In this document: piece after piece, positions 35,454-48,395 of the stretch
Numbering within the stretch: position 1 is the stretch's first letter
Layout: each line of letters begins with the position of its first letter
Origin: Batillaria attramentaria
Lineage: Eukaryota > Mollusca > Gastropoda > Batillariidae
Assembly: GCA_018292915.2 (NCBI GenBank)
Contig: JACVVK020000054.1
Span: 604,501 to 668,500, forward strand
Reading direction: 5' to 3'
DNA length: 64,000 nucleotides
Translations under genes and position numbers: made by a program
The notes under the pieces: generated by a model
Told to the model about the DNA's origin: nothing
Database searches by the model: none
Seen by the model: only the letters and a program-made list of their open reading frames with translations

Positions 35454-36021
35454 GTAAGTTTCTTGTTCATGTACATGTTCATGTTTTCTTAAAATACAAT
35501 AACAGGAATAATGAACAGACATTGAAATGTTCGCTTGTGTATGACATGTACATGCTCTCTCTCTCTCTCTCTCCCCCCCCCCCCTTTCTCGTGCAGTGAA
35601 TAAGTGGAGCCCGCCATTACGTGTAACAACTGACACATATTTAATTACTAAAATCGCCTTCATGCACAACGATCTGTGAGCATAGGAATGATAGCATTAG
35701 CCCTTTCCAATAAGCCCTATTTTAGTTGCAGTCGTAAGCAGTAGTATTATCGTCTCGACCAACAACAACGCTTAAAATGTTCGTCGAATCCCGCGATCAA
35801 CAGAAGGTTTAGGGACCGAAACATTGCCACCCACTTCTGCCTCTTTCAGCATAAGTCTGGCTCTTTTTACCGTGCGTTCTTCCTGTTGACGTTGTACCGG
35901 TGTTGTTTGGCGCCTGCTCGCTAGGATAAACTATCACGTTCTTTATTGTCAAGGATGCCACTCACTTAGTGCACGCATAGATACGATATCCACTGGCCCT
36001 AAATATCGAGCAGCATTTCAC

Positions 36022-39000
36022 TTTTTTTTTTTTTTTTATTCCTGTTTTTTGGGATTTTTAAGCAGGTGACAGACATACAATAACAATATTCAGTACAGAC
36101 ACACATACAATGATACATAAATATAGACATGTCGATATAAATGCTTTCTCACACCTGCATATATAGGTCTACACACACACACACGCACACACACACACAC
36201 ACACAGAGGTGCCTGCATCTCTTGGTGCCTATCTACACACATACATATGTATGTATATATATATATAGTCATTCAATAAGTTGATGATCATTGTAGAAGT
36301 TTTTCATATGGGAGCCAGTCTAATACAAATTTTGGCATTTTGCAAATGGAACCAAATCTGTATCTCTCAACACTGTATCGCTGTTTAAAAAGCTGAATAA
36401 AAACATCAATGTCTGGTCTTACATCCTTGAGTCTACTTATATAAATATGATACTTGGCAAGTAGTAATAGCAAGTCTATTACAGTGTCTGATTTAAAATG
36501 TCTTGCTACTCCGAACAAAACAAAGGTTTCTGTCAGAGATAATGTAGTACAGTTGTCACAGTGTACATGCGAGCAACCCCAGAACAAATGTCTTAAATTT
36601 TCCTCTTCAATACCACAGAATGTACAGTTTGCAGAATCAGTTAGTTTCCTTAAGTGTAAAAATCTCTTTGTAGGTAGTAGGCGGTGTAAAAGTCTAAACT
36701 GAAACCATCGCATCTGCGGATCAGGAGTTGTATTGATAGGTTTACAGAATATGAGATTCCATGATGGTAGATCAATAAAATGCTGTGACCACTTCACTGT
36801 TCAGATAGGGGCTGAGTCAGGCTCAACAAAAACAGAATAAATGAGCTTTGGATCTCCATGCATAATCAAAGTCCACACTTTGCTATCGTGTACAGTACAT
36901 TCATCAGTTTTCTCAATCCCTATCTGGCGCCTGTACTCCTTAGCAGCACTAATAACGCCTGAGTAAACAAGGAAATTGGAATTTAACAATGGATATTTTT
37001 GACAGAACTGGTCAAACTCTAAAAACTCCCCAGTAGGATCCATCAAGTGCCCAATAGCCAGTATTCCACTGTCTTTCCAATCTTGTATATGAACAATTTT
37101 TCTGCCTCGTTTAACTTTAATGTTATAATATAAGCGTTCAGAAACAAAGTCACTGTATCGTTCTGGTACACATTTGCAACTAAAATTTTTATAATGCTTG
37201 ACAACATCAACCCAGAACTTGTTTTTACATCGTTGCATCACAATGTTTGCATACTCGCCACCATACTGTCTAAGGTTACCAAACTCTGGACATAAGGAGA
37301 GTAATAGGGCTTTGACTGGAGAGTCGTTGCAAAAGATTCGACGCAACCAATTAATCTTCACCGATGCCAAGAAGCAATGTATGTATGTTCAACATTCTCA
37401 AGCCTCCCTTCTTGTATGATGCACAAACAATTCTTCTATTCACTTTTGCTGTCTTTTTGTCCCACAAAAATCCAAACAGACTTTTATTAAGTTCACTCAT
37501 AAAATGGGCAGGGGGGTCTGGGAGATTAGTAAATAAGTGTACAATCTTAGATACTGCGAGAGTCTTGATGACAGTTATTTTTCCAAATGGGCTAAGTTGT
37601 CTTTTAGACCAGACTGCAAGAATGTGTTGTATTTCGGTAAGTTTATTTTCATAGTACATCTGTACAATTCTGTCTATGTCAGTGGAAAAAAGTACTCCAA
37701 GGACCTTAAACACCCCAGGGTTCCATACAAAGTTTGCATCACGCATGTACTTTATCTCAGAATTTTTTCTTGGTCCTAGCCAGACTACTTGTGTTTTATC
37801 CTGATTTATTTTTAATCCTGATATTAAAGCGAAGTATTTGAGGCAACGTATGCTCTCAGTGAAGGATTTTTCGCTACCATCAAGAAAAATAGATGTGTCG
37901 TCTGCAAACTGTGACAACAGTATTTCAAGGTCATTAATCTTTAACCCTTTAATATCTGTATTATTACGCATAATTATTGACAAAATTTCTGCACAGATCA
38001 GGTAGATGTACGGCGAACACGGATCGCCTTGCCTGCAGCCCCTTTCTACCTTGAACCAACTAGAATAGTGGCCGTTTACAGCAACACATGCAGTTATATT
38101 GTTATAAAAAGTTTTTATCCACCTAATCATGTCTTGACCAAAGTTGAAAAAATGAAAACACTTCTCAATAAAAGACCATGCTACGCTGTCAAACGCTTTT
38201 TCTCTATCAACTAGAAGAAGCAGTCCTGGAATTTTGTTCACATGCGTGTGTACAAGTACATCATACATTAACCTGTTTTCACCAATAAATCTACCTTTAA
38301 GAAAGCCTTTCTGATCACTGTGAATCATTGTAGGTAGTACACGCTTAAGTCGTTCTGATATGCATGCAGAGGCCAGTTTGTAAACAGTATTCAATAGAGT
38401 AATTGGCCTCCAGTTCTTTAGGTGCCTCTTGTCCTTACCTTCTTTTGGTATGCAAGTTATGATCCCCTGGCGCTGGGTAACTGACATCTGTCCACGTGAA
38501 AACCCATAATTAATTGACCGTACCACAAATGAGCCAATATCCAACCAAAAATTTTTTAGAAATTCAGCACTAAAACCATCAGAGCCTGGGCTTTTATTGT
38601 TTTTCATGCGCTTCAAGGCTGACAAAGCTTCCGCATTACTAATCTGACCTTCAACAGATTCACTAACCTCTTGAGAAAGAGTTGGTGCTACCACAGTAGC
38701 ATCTAAATCCACATTTAATACTTCCGTCTCCCTTGATGCATAAAGTTGTTCATAAAAACTTTGAGTTTCTTTCATAATACTTGCCTGGGAATGGACAACG
38801 GTTTCTCCATCATCTTTTACTAAGAGGTTCATTGACTTTTTGACAAAATTTCTTTTTTCTAGACTACAAAAATACTTTGTGGCACGCTCGCCCTCCTGTA
38901 TCCACTTTGCACGTGATCTAACAATCATTCCATCAGTGTTTTTCTTTCTAATATCAAGCAGTTCTTGTTGTTTCCTTTCCAATAAAACTACATCCTCATC

Positions 39001-40056
39001 AACAAGATTTTTCTCTAACAGTGCAATCTCCCTAACTAGAGCTTCTTCTCTCTGTCTTTGTGTCTTCTTTTTATAGCTGGCATAAGATATTGTGCGACCT
39101 CTGACCTCTAGTAAAATCATTTCTAAAAACAACTGGTCATTAATGGTAAACTGGATATCATCATTACTAATCTTGTCAATGTTTTCCATATCATAGAGTA
39201 AGATGCCATACTGCTTCTTAAGTTCAAGTATTACACTCTTCACCACACTTACATACTCCTTGTCTCTCAGCAGAGAGTTGTTGAATTTCCAGTATACCCT
39301 GGGTCTGTGTTGGCAACTAGTACCAAGCATAATGGAAACCAGAGAATGATCAGTACGGTAACCAGATTCTATTTTACTACTGGTGATGTCTGACAAAAGA
39401 GATTCAGACACAAGAAAGTAATCCAGACGGCCTTTTATATTAGTGTTGAATCGACGCCATGTATACTGACGTTTCTCTGGATGAAACTGTCTCCAGGCAT
39501 CAACCAAGTTATACAATTCCATCATATCCTGAACAGATCTCATAGCCCGAGGACGATTAACATTTCTATATCGGCATGTATCTTTGCTGGCATCTACAAC
39601 TACATTCCAGTCACCTCCAATTATGATATACTCATTATCTAATTTATCAATTTCTTCTCCAATGCTTTCAAAAAAGGCAGGCGAGTCATGGTCACTAGGA
39701 CCATATAGGTTAACTAATGTCATACGCTTCCCTGCACACTCAATGTCAATCACAATGAATGCTCCGTTGGCATCCTTAATTACACTATGTAGCTTATACT
39801 CAAAATTATTGTTAAACATAATAGCCACACCCTTACTATTGGTACTGATGCCATTCACAATACAATTGAAGCCCCACATAGACCGTACAAAGTTTTCATC
39901 TACTGATTTCCAGTGAGTTTCCTGTAAGAGGTATATGCTGGCATTTTGTTGTCTCAAATAATTAAACACATCTTTCCTCTTCTGAAGTTGACCGAGACCG
40001 TTTGTGTTGAGAGTACATATTTTCAGTAGATCATGTAATGATGCTATAATCAGTAA
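36022..40056 (-). mobile_element. L1/Tx1-like LINE with broken ORF2
   Basis: Minus-strand ORF2 runs 40056 to 37351, then continues in a second frame (37370-36801) and a third piece (36797-36288). One frameshift near 37360 and a stop near 36800 therefore break it. N-terminal apurinic-type endonuclease motifs: TNGLGQ, LLQETHW, GGDWNV, SGYRTDHSLV. Reverse transcriptase motifs: GSDGFSAEF, WRPITLLNTVYKL, DREKAFDSV, GCRQGDPCSPYIYL and FADD. C-terminal Cys/His motif: CTFCGIEEENLRHLFWGC. A T16 run at 36022-36037 marks the poly(A) tail of the element. The frame opens without an ATG after stop 40057 and no ORF1 precedes it, so the copy is probably 5'-truncated. Confidence 0.9.
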
Positions 40057-41537
40057 CTAACAAGATGAGTGGCACCCATCCATGTCCCCACCCCTCAGTG
40101 AAACAGCTGGGGGAGGAGCAACTAAAAATAGTAAAATAGGCGAATGAATCACTTCCGAGATGCTGCAAGCACACACATAAAAAAAAGCCCACACACAATA
40201 CAACAGTCAACCAACTGAAAGACAAATGATAAATATACAAAAAAACAAAAGGAATATTCAACGTAAGCATACCGCTCGGTTCGGGGCCGAAAACGCCGCT
40301 GTAACTTTGTTACTTTACTGTACGAGGTCACGAATAATAGAGCCACGTGAGACGTAAGAAGATGCTCGCTGTCAACTAGTCATGGTCTCCTCTCTCCTGA
40401 AATCGAGAGTCATGGATCCTAGCGTAGAAAAAAATTGAACACATTAATATCTCTGTGGTGGCTGGACCAATATTTAAATAATGATAGGATACAAGTGACG
40501 CTGAATAACGCTCCATGAAAATATACACTTTGGCCTTACAAGCTACCGTGCATGATTGTCTGAGTGGAAAATGCCCAACTCTAACACTGCGAGCTGAGGT
40601 TCGTCTGCTTGGCAGCCATGTGCAAGGTGTCGGCGCATGCGTGCCTGAATAGAAAACCGCGGGAAATGTCGGAGATTTCTAAAGGTGGGCAGATCAGACA
40701 AAAGCTGTCAGAATAACAGGAATTGGTGTAATATCTATTTGTCAGTCTCAAAAACAGATGGCTGAAAAATCTCACAGGTCCTTTACTGCTTTCTACAAGC
40801 TTTTCTTAATAAAAAAAAAAATCACTGACTCAGCAAAAAGATCTTTCAACTAAAACGTAAGTCAGTTCAAGATCCCTCGAATCTGACAGGCCGGCATGCT
40901 GATTCCTCCCAACCGCATAGCAGAAAGATCTACACAAACACACGAGATTTTTCTTTGATGACTGAACAAAATTTCTGATTACCACTGATTTGATGTGATC
41001 ACTGATGTGTGTGTCAGTTTATGTCACTTACGTCTCTCTAGATCTAGAATGTGAGCCGACAAGCATATTCACGTGGAAGGATGGTAGTGAGGAGAAAGAA
41101 TGAAAGGAAAAAAGGGGACGGAGCGTAAAATACGGCAGGCACTATTACACAGCTGCTGTACTTTTTAAACTTTACAAAATCACCGTCACATAATCCAGTG
41201 TGTTAAATTGTACGTGCAGTTTTGCTTTCCAGGGACAAGGTCGGTGTAAACTAGCATGCATAATCAAACGCAAAACAGTAATGGAAAACGTTGAATCTGA
41301 ACAGATGATTTAAGTCCATCCTATACAAATCAAGACTCTCATTTTTTTGTCCCTGTAATGTACCAACATTGGCTGTCAAGAGCATTACATGTTTGGCAGC
41401 GTGAGCGGGGAAAACAGCAACATGGTTCAAACTGAAAATGTTGCCACTTCGCACTGTCAGACTCTTGACGTCAATGGCACCATGCGCATCATAGGCTAGG
41501 AAAACTAGAGAGGCAAAAGCCTCCACGGCTCCCTTGT
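40057..41537. other. Non-coding stretch between LINE and repeat array
   Basis: A minus-strand open frame at 41251-41586 (VEAFASLVFLAYDAHGAIDV) reads protein-like but has no recognisable family and merges into the repeat array. The remainder is AT-rich with no supported gene. Confidence 0.4.
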
Positions 41538-42840
41538 GACTGGGGTCAAGGTCATTCAAAAGAGTATGTTTGTAAAATTCTATCACTATCTATCATCAAG
41601 CCAAGTAAGGTGTCTCTGGTGTTCTTAGTTCCTGGCAATATTTCACTTTTTCCACAAAACTGACTATATGGCCTTGACCTTGGGTCAAAGTCATTCAAAT
41701 AAGATATCAATGTCTATCATTACACCAAGTTGGATGCCTCTAGTATTTGTAGTTTCTCCAAAAACAGTAGTATTGAAATTCACAACACAGCTTTTATGAC
41801 CTTGACCTTGAGTCAAGGTCATTTAAAGTGGTATGGATATATTGGTCTTATCAATGTCTATTAGCATGCCAAGTTTGGCGCTTCTGCTGTTTGTTGTTTC
41901 TGAGAAAATGCCAATGTTACGGTTTCACAGAAATAGCTTGTACGGCCTTGACCTTTACACAAGGCTATTGAATACATATATATCTGTAAAGTTCTGATCA
42001 ATGTCTATCACCATGTAAAGTTTAAAACCTCTGGTTTATGTAGATTCCAAGAAAATGCCAATGCAAAATTTTAAAACAGACAGCTTTAGTGACCTTGACC
42101 TTTAGTCAAGGTCATTCAATATGATATATTTTTAAAGGTCTTACGGCTGTCTATAGGCATGCCAAATTTGGTGCCTCTGCTTTTTGTAGATTCTGAGAAA
42201 ATGCCCATGTTAAGGTTTACTGTGGAAATGCGAAAAATAGCTTGTATAGCCTTGACCTTGGCACAAGGCCATTGAATACATGTACATCTGTAAAGTTCTT
42301 ATCAATGTCTATCATCATGCAAAGTTTAAAACCTCCCGTTTTTGTAGATTCCAAGAAAATGCCAATGCAAAATTGTCAAACAAACAGCTTTAGTGACCTT
42401 GACCTTGAGTCAAGGTCATTCGAAATGATATATTTTGAAAGGTCTTATGGTTGTCTATCAGCATGCCAAGTTTGGTGCCTGTGCTGTTTGTAGATTCTGA
42501 GAAAATGCCAATGTTAAGGTTTTCTATGGAAATGTGGAAAATAGCTTGTCTGGCCTTGATCTTCACACAAGGCCATTAAATACATGTATATCTGTAAAGT
42601 TCTTATCAATGTCTATCATCATGCAAAGTTGAAAACCTCTGGTATTTGTAGACTCCAAGAAAATGCCAATGTAAAATTTTCAAACAGACAGCTTTAGTGA
42701 CCTTGACCTTGAGTCAAGGTCATTCAAAATGATCTATTTTGAAAGGTCTTATGGCTGTCTATCGGCATGCCAAGTTTGGTGCCTGTGCTGTTTGTAGATT
42801 CTGAGAAAATGCCAATGTTAAGGTTTACTGCGGACACACA
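41538..42840 (+). repeat. Tandem array of about 304-bp dimer units with nuclear-receptor-like half-sites
   Basis: Each full unit contains a 25-bp element with a perfect inverted repeat: arm TGACCTTGAC, 5-bp spacer CTTGA (CTTTA at 42090), then the complementary arm. Copies start at 41797, 42090, 42394 and 42698, about 300 bp apart. Between them lie degenerate half-versions (GCCTTGACCTTGGCACAAGGCC type) near 41942, 42249 and 42551. Shared blocks include AGCATGCCAAGTTTGGTGCC and TCTGAGAAAATGCCAATGTTAAGG. The array ends in (CAGA)n/(CA)n and ACAAGGGAGCC. TCAAGGTCA is the extended half-site used by NR5A/ERR receptors; function is not implied. Confidence 0.85.
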
Positions 42841-43440
42841 GACAGACAGACAGACAGACAGACACACACACACACACACACACAGACAGACGACGGAGGG
42901 TTATAACATAGACTCCCATTGTTACACAAGGGAGCCAAAAACGTAAGAAATTACCTTCTGTGTGAAGTAATTCCTTTAAATTTGCTGTCGCCTGTTTTGA
43001 GCTCTATGGATACCCCTTTGACACATGGCAAAAGTTGCACAAGATTGCAGAATGCTAAATGTAATTTTTGACCTGTTAAAATAGGTCACTATTTGTCAAC
43101 CGTGCAAACTCGAATACCTTGTGTAATGTGCCACATTCTTCATTAAAATGTATACTTTTGTTACCAGATTCATTTTCCACTTATCCATTACAAACAGAAA
43201 TGATAAAAAAGGGGTTCAATATACTCAAATGCAGAAAATGTTAATAAAGCCCTCCCCCCTCCCCACCCCCAATCCTCCCCCGAAACCCAAGTGATACAGC
43301 ATTTTGATGAGAAACAGTTCCGTCAGTTAATGCTCTCCCATAATTTCTCCTTCCTTACTGGACAAAGTGTGAGAATGTTTAAACATGCTGAAATCAGAAG
43401 AAAGAAAGAAGTAGTGATTTTTTTTTTTTTACAAAGTTAT

Positions 43441-43907
43441 GATGGCGGCGATCATAACGGCGGGTGGCACCACCACCACCACCACAACAGTAAACTCAAA
43501 AAAGGCAACTGCATCAAAATCGAATAGAAACGACGTCTGGCGGCGATCATAACGGCGAAGAAGAGACACAGCGACAGCATCAACAACAGCAACAACAACA
43601 ACAATGAACTCAAACAAGGCGACTGCATCAAACTGAAACGGACAGAAACGCCCTCTGGCGGCGATTACAACGGCGAGGAAGAGAGACACCACCACCACCA
43701 CCAACACCACCACCACCACCAACAACAACTGTGTCGACGGCATCAAAAACGAACAGAAACGACTTCTGGCGGCGATCATAACGGCGAGGAACAGCGGCAG
43801 TAGCAGCAGCACCACCACCACCAACAACAGTGAACTCAAACAAAGCGACTGCAACAAAAACGGACAGAAACAACTTTCGGCGGCGATCATGACGACGAGA
43901 AAGAGAG
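43441..43907. repeat. Degenerate tandem repeat of about 115 bp, four to five units
   Basis: Units share CTGGCGGCGATCATAACGGC, a (CAC/CAA)n trinucleotide run, GAACTCAAA and CGACTGCATCAAAA. The minus strand stays open for 169 codons, giving a Val/Leu-rich low-complexity product that I regard as an artefact of the trinucleotide runs. A SINE is inserted at its end. Confidence 0.8.
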
Positions 43908-44064
43908 TTTGGGGGTTTAACGTCCTTTTCCACCACATAGGGTGATATCAAAGACGGGGCAACGATGAAAAAGCCAGCACAAATATTTGGCCCCAGCCGG
44001 GATCGAACTCACGACCCGAGCATTAGAGGTCCAACGCTCTACCATTCGACCACCCCGGCTCCCC
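43908..44064 (-). mobile_element. tRNA-derived SINE (family 1) with 14-bp target-site duplication
   Basis: The complete minus-oriented copy is flanked by identical direct repeats GACGAGAAAGAGAG at 43894-43907 and 44065-44078. Head and tail match the copy at 14121. This defines both ends of the family: GGGGAGCC at the 5' end, GTTAAACCCCCAAA near the 3' end. Confidence 0.95.
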
Positions 44065-44843
44065 GACGAGAAAGAGAGACAGCACAAACGAAACCAAAAT
44101 AGCTAGACAGCGAAACTGGGGTCAACCAACACAGCCATGTAAGATGACGCAACCGGCACAACATCCGAACACCGAACATGCGACGATGATCCAAAAGGAC
44201 TTAGCTGAACCCCTACCGAAATGAAACCAAGAGCAAAAACCGAGAAACACAACGGCCATGACTTAAGGGACACCGCAGGATAAATTACATCACCGATTAC
44301 ATCACGGAGGCAGCCACCACACGCGAAAGAAGATGACATCATCCAAACAGCCACTGAACGAAGAAGAAGGCAGTAACCGGACACCCCATTGGCCCGGCGA
44401 ACACGGCACGCGCGCACGCGAAGCAAGACATGCGCGCGCCTCTTCAGTAGAATCCGACAGACCAAGAGGAAAGACGCGTCCCCGAACCAGTGCAACAATT
44501 AACACGACGTCAACTGGAGAGTATTGCAAGCGCCAACCCACGCAGAGGCTCGTGGGCATTTGTTACTGCTACACAAATAAGAAGCCCGAAGGGTCAGAAC
44601 ACGGGATGATCACACTCTACGATGGAACGCACCAGATGGATAACAATGACGAAATGAACGTCAAAACGGACCCGGCCAGTATGCGGCAAAACACATGACC
44701 CGGAGAGGAGAAAGGAAACTGCACACAGTGCCTAAACGGGCACCACACAGTGCAAAGAAAAGAACAAGGACGAAATGAAAGTCATCCTGCTACCCCACAA
44801 ACAAATGTAACGAAATGAATAACATTTCTATAACGATATATAC

Positions 44844-44956
44844 GGGGTTGGTACGCTGATGAGAGCAGTCCCGGCAATCCAATGCAAAACATGCTCGAAA
44901 TACACTTGATCTGACAAAACATTGACCTGTGTCACTCATGTGTATACGGCCGGCCA
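44844..44956 (+). ncRNA. Candidate type I hammerhead ribozyme
   Basis: All core elements occur in order. CTGATGA is at 44856-44862. Stem II is GAGCA (44863-44867) with TGCTC (44892-44896). GAA is at 44897-44899. Stem III is ATACAC (44900-44905) with GTGTAT (44940-44945), then H17 = A at 44946. Open stem I pairs 44846-44855 with 44947-44955: CG/CG, a small internal loop, then two C-G, two G-U and two G-C pairs. Predicted cleavage is after 44946. An internal loop in stem I is usual for natural type I hammerheads. Loop 2 (24 nt) and loop 3 (34 nt) are longer than in well-known examples. Hammerheads of this type occur in animal retrozymes and Penelope-like elements. Activity is untested. Confidence 0.6.
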
Positions 44957-44997
44957 GAACCACAGGCCATCACATATAGTGTGCGTAGTGAACACGC

Positions 44998-45592
44998 TTT
45001 ATCATCCCACTTGATAAAACGCTTGTAGTCGAATCTGGTCCTCCGGTCTCCCTGTGCATGATTTTTTCCTTGCTGGTTCATCATCCCTGAAGATTTTGGG
45101 GATCTGACTACCAGAGCGGACGTTTGTATAACACACATTGTGATACGCTGCATCTTTAGCACGGCAGTCCTGCATAAACTCAATTCTTCCTCTAACTTTG
45201 CATGACCAAGAATCATCCCTGCTTTGACAACATAGTCTGCTGAAACTTTGTTTTAGTCTTGACTGATATAAGTTGTCCTCTGTCTTTGCTTAGTCGTTCT
45301 CGCCTTTGTCACAGGACAAACACTTTGGGTCATTCACACTTGGGTTCCTTCGCTTTCGCGGTGAGATTGTGGCCTGAACTTCACTTTTCTTTGCTTGGAT
45401 GGTCCTCTTGTGTGTATAAGATATGCGACAACTCTTGTGAACCAGGTCTCCAGGTTCTGCATGGACTGCAGTTTTGATTTGTTTGCTGACAGAATTTACA
45501 GTCTGGCATCCTTTCTCTGTGAGCTTGACCCAATCTGCCAAAGATCTGTCTATTTCTCGGACGCAAGTGATACATTTTGGCTCTGAAAACTT
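44998..45592 (-). pseudogene. Broken Cys/His-rich protein of probable transposon origin
   Basis: From an acceptor-like TTACAG at 45593, one frame reads KCITCVREIDRSLADWVKLT, then VHKSCRISYT, CLSCDKGEND and a stop (TAA). The same frame continues with WSCKVRGRIEFMQDC, DAAYHNVCYTNVRSGSQIP. The pattern CxxC ... H..C, then VRGRI ... DAAYH..C..N.RSG..IP, recalls multicopy uncharacterised proteins seen in many invertebrate genomes, which I believe come from mobile elements. The in-frame stop suggests a dead copy. Family assignment is from memory of the motif order only. Confidence 0.5.
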
Positions 45593-45599
45593 CTGTAAC

Positions 45600-46865
45600 A
45601 GGAAACGAAAGCTGTGTCATATTTACTGATACATCTTTTCTTGTCAGAGTCCGAGTCAGTACTGACCTGCAATAACCACTAAATTTCCAGTGGACAACTT
45701 TTTCACAGTTAACGTTTCTACGCATGAACAGCAGGTAAAACACAAACAAAACATTATTTTAAAACAATCATTTTGTTTATCAAATAACTAGTCGTCACAT
45801 GACAAAGCATTAACCGTATGTGCACAATCTTTCATGATGGGCTACAGGGTTTCACAAAGCATATCGGTATCACATTTATGCCTGTCAGCTCATTTTTTTT
45901 TAATACTTTCTTCATCTGCTGCACTTTGTTTTACATATTACTATCATTATTTGTGGGTTTCAAATGCACTGTGCAATACAGGTGCGCACTCAACTTATCA
46001 GATCGTCTAGACAAGCAGCAGTTCCGGACGGACCACGCGGTTAACTTGACTTACCGCTACTCGGACAAGACATCACCCTCCAAAAGTTATATATTAACTT
46101 AGATAGAAATTAACAATCACATCTTGTTGAAATTTACCATAGATAAGCAAAATCTTACCGCAGAAAAGCTGGAACAGGCAGCAGACGCCGCAAATTTTTC
46201 AAGCGCGATGACGGTAGAAACATGGTGCTACATGAAAAATTGTCCCCCCCCCCCCCCCATTTTAAAACGGCAATTTCTGACAGACTGCATGCTGCTATTT
46301 TGTGCAACTTTGGCGACTGATGTAGTTATAGTCTTAAGTGTAATTTGCACCATAAATGATTTGTAAAGGAATTACTTCACACAAAAATCCTTCTTTTCCT
46401 AGCCTATCACGTTTGTATGTGGGCACTTGTTTTCAAATGTTTTTTCCTATGGAGCGAAATGATCCAGTTTGCTGAAGATGATCAATAAAATTGTATTGAT
46501 GATCTTTGGTTTTCCCTCTGTTGTATGTTTCTAAAAAGCATTCATGTCTGTGCTTGAGACTGCTGATAAGACAGTCGAAACATGCTTGGTGAGTGGATGA
46601 GGATCTTTGTAAATTAGGCTTTTGGTTGTCCTTCAGTTGAGTTGGTCAGACCAGACACAGCGAATGGTCAGACATCAGATTCCTGACGGGCGAAGGTTGT
46701 CCGATTTCATTTAAGACTTTTTTTAAAAAATTTTTTTGCAGATAGTACACATTGTATATATTTTAATTCATATACAACTAGGTCTGTTGTACTGCAAACA
46801 AAAATGCATACATGGGCACACCAACCGTATTTATTTATATTTTAGTATTACTTGTACTGTTTAAT

Positions 46866-46917
<52 letters not shown>

Positions 46918-47876
46918 AATGAGAAACATCGAAAGACGTATGTTGAAATTTATCAGCCTTGTGATTAGGACATCACTTGGAAGGTCACACATTATCAAAC
47001 GTTTCCTTTTGTACATTTATTTCTAGACACATGTTGATCAGTTACAACACAAACATTTTGGTCAATGGGGACAAAGTTTACCATTCAGGCTGGAAACATG
47101 ACAGCACATGGAAACTGATCAGATTTAGGACTGACCATACAGTAATGTGTCATGGTAAAAACAAAAACAAAACTAAATACCATTTCTTTCAAATATTACA
47201 ACAGTGAAACAAGTGCTTGGACAACTAGCAAACTACAGATAACAGAAAATGTATACCTGAAATAAATTCTTTAGATTCTCACTGTTCCTTCAGCCCTAGC
47301 CAAGTCAGATTCACACTATATTGTGTCTACTTTGCTTCAGTGTTATAACCTTCAAAATGAAAATGTAGCAGTACAAACAAACATACAACCAACTAGCACA
47401 CCTACAAACATTTCAAACAGAGTTTAGTACTAAATTTATTTCAAAAAGGTGGGGGCGGAGGTATGGCAGTTTGAATTTAGCGTCAAGTGTCCGATTAGAT
47501 GAGGGAATTTTGGGACTGAATTTCACTAGTGTCAATACTGGAAAAGGTCTTGTCCTATTACAACCGGCTTTGACATTACCATTATGGTAACAAAAGATAA
47601 TTTCAATGAGGGAATTTTAGTGTCCAAGATGCCCGGTCTGTAGATCCTGCAGCAGGTTTAAATCCCATGGTAGGCAGGGATATCACTGGCGATTGCTTTC
47701 TGAGGGGATTTCATATCAGGTTAAACACAGACTTAGGCCAGTTTAAGAATATGTAATCTTTGCTCTTAGTTTGTAGTACATGTACATGGATTCTACACAA
47801 TAGAGGTTGTCTGGTATGCTTGTTGCTAACTTTAACATTAAAACAAAAAAGCAAAAGTGGACCTAACTAAACTTAC
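45600..47876. other. Non-coding stretch with scattered simple repeats
   Basis: Contains poly-C at 46244-46258 and (CA)n at about 46869-46914. Open frames here are short and without recognisable motifs. No supported gene. Confidence 0.4.
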
Positions 47877-48017
47877 CACTTGGCCGGTGTTGAATAATCG
47901 CCATGTTGAACATGATATCAGATGATGACACATTTGTAAACATATTTGCAGGAGCTGGTTGTTTTGAGCAGGAGCTGGGCCTGAAATAAATGCATACATG
48001 CAGATCAAAGTGATGTT

Positions 48018-48069
<52 letters not shown>

Positions 48070-48348
48070 ACAGATCTGAAAAAAAAAAAAATTGTGATGG
48101 TGTGCATGGTTTCTCTTCAGTCCTCATTTGTACTGATCTTGCATGATACATGTACTTCATAGACTGTTCAAACACACACAAAACACTTTGGTATACAACT
48201 GACTTGTACTGCAGGCTTACTGAAATAACTGCTGGTGAGTCTGACATGAGATCTATCTCTACACTGCCTGAGATCATACTTGCAATACCTATGTACAGAC
48301 CAATGCCACAGCAAAATGCACAGTGTGCCCTGCTTTTCAATCCCCCCC

Positions 48349-48395
<47 letters not shown>

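Noticed and set aside
43429..43951. Val-rich minus-strand proteins of 107-169 codons
   Set aside because: They arise from CAC/CAA trinucleotide runs in a degenerate tandem repeat and from the SINE.
44103..44698. Overlapping 121- and 131-codon frames on opposite strands
   Set aside because: Both are basic or Cys/Val-rich without motifs; GC-rich sequence with few stops explains them.
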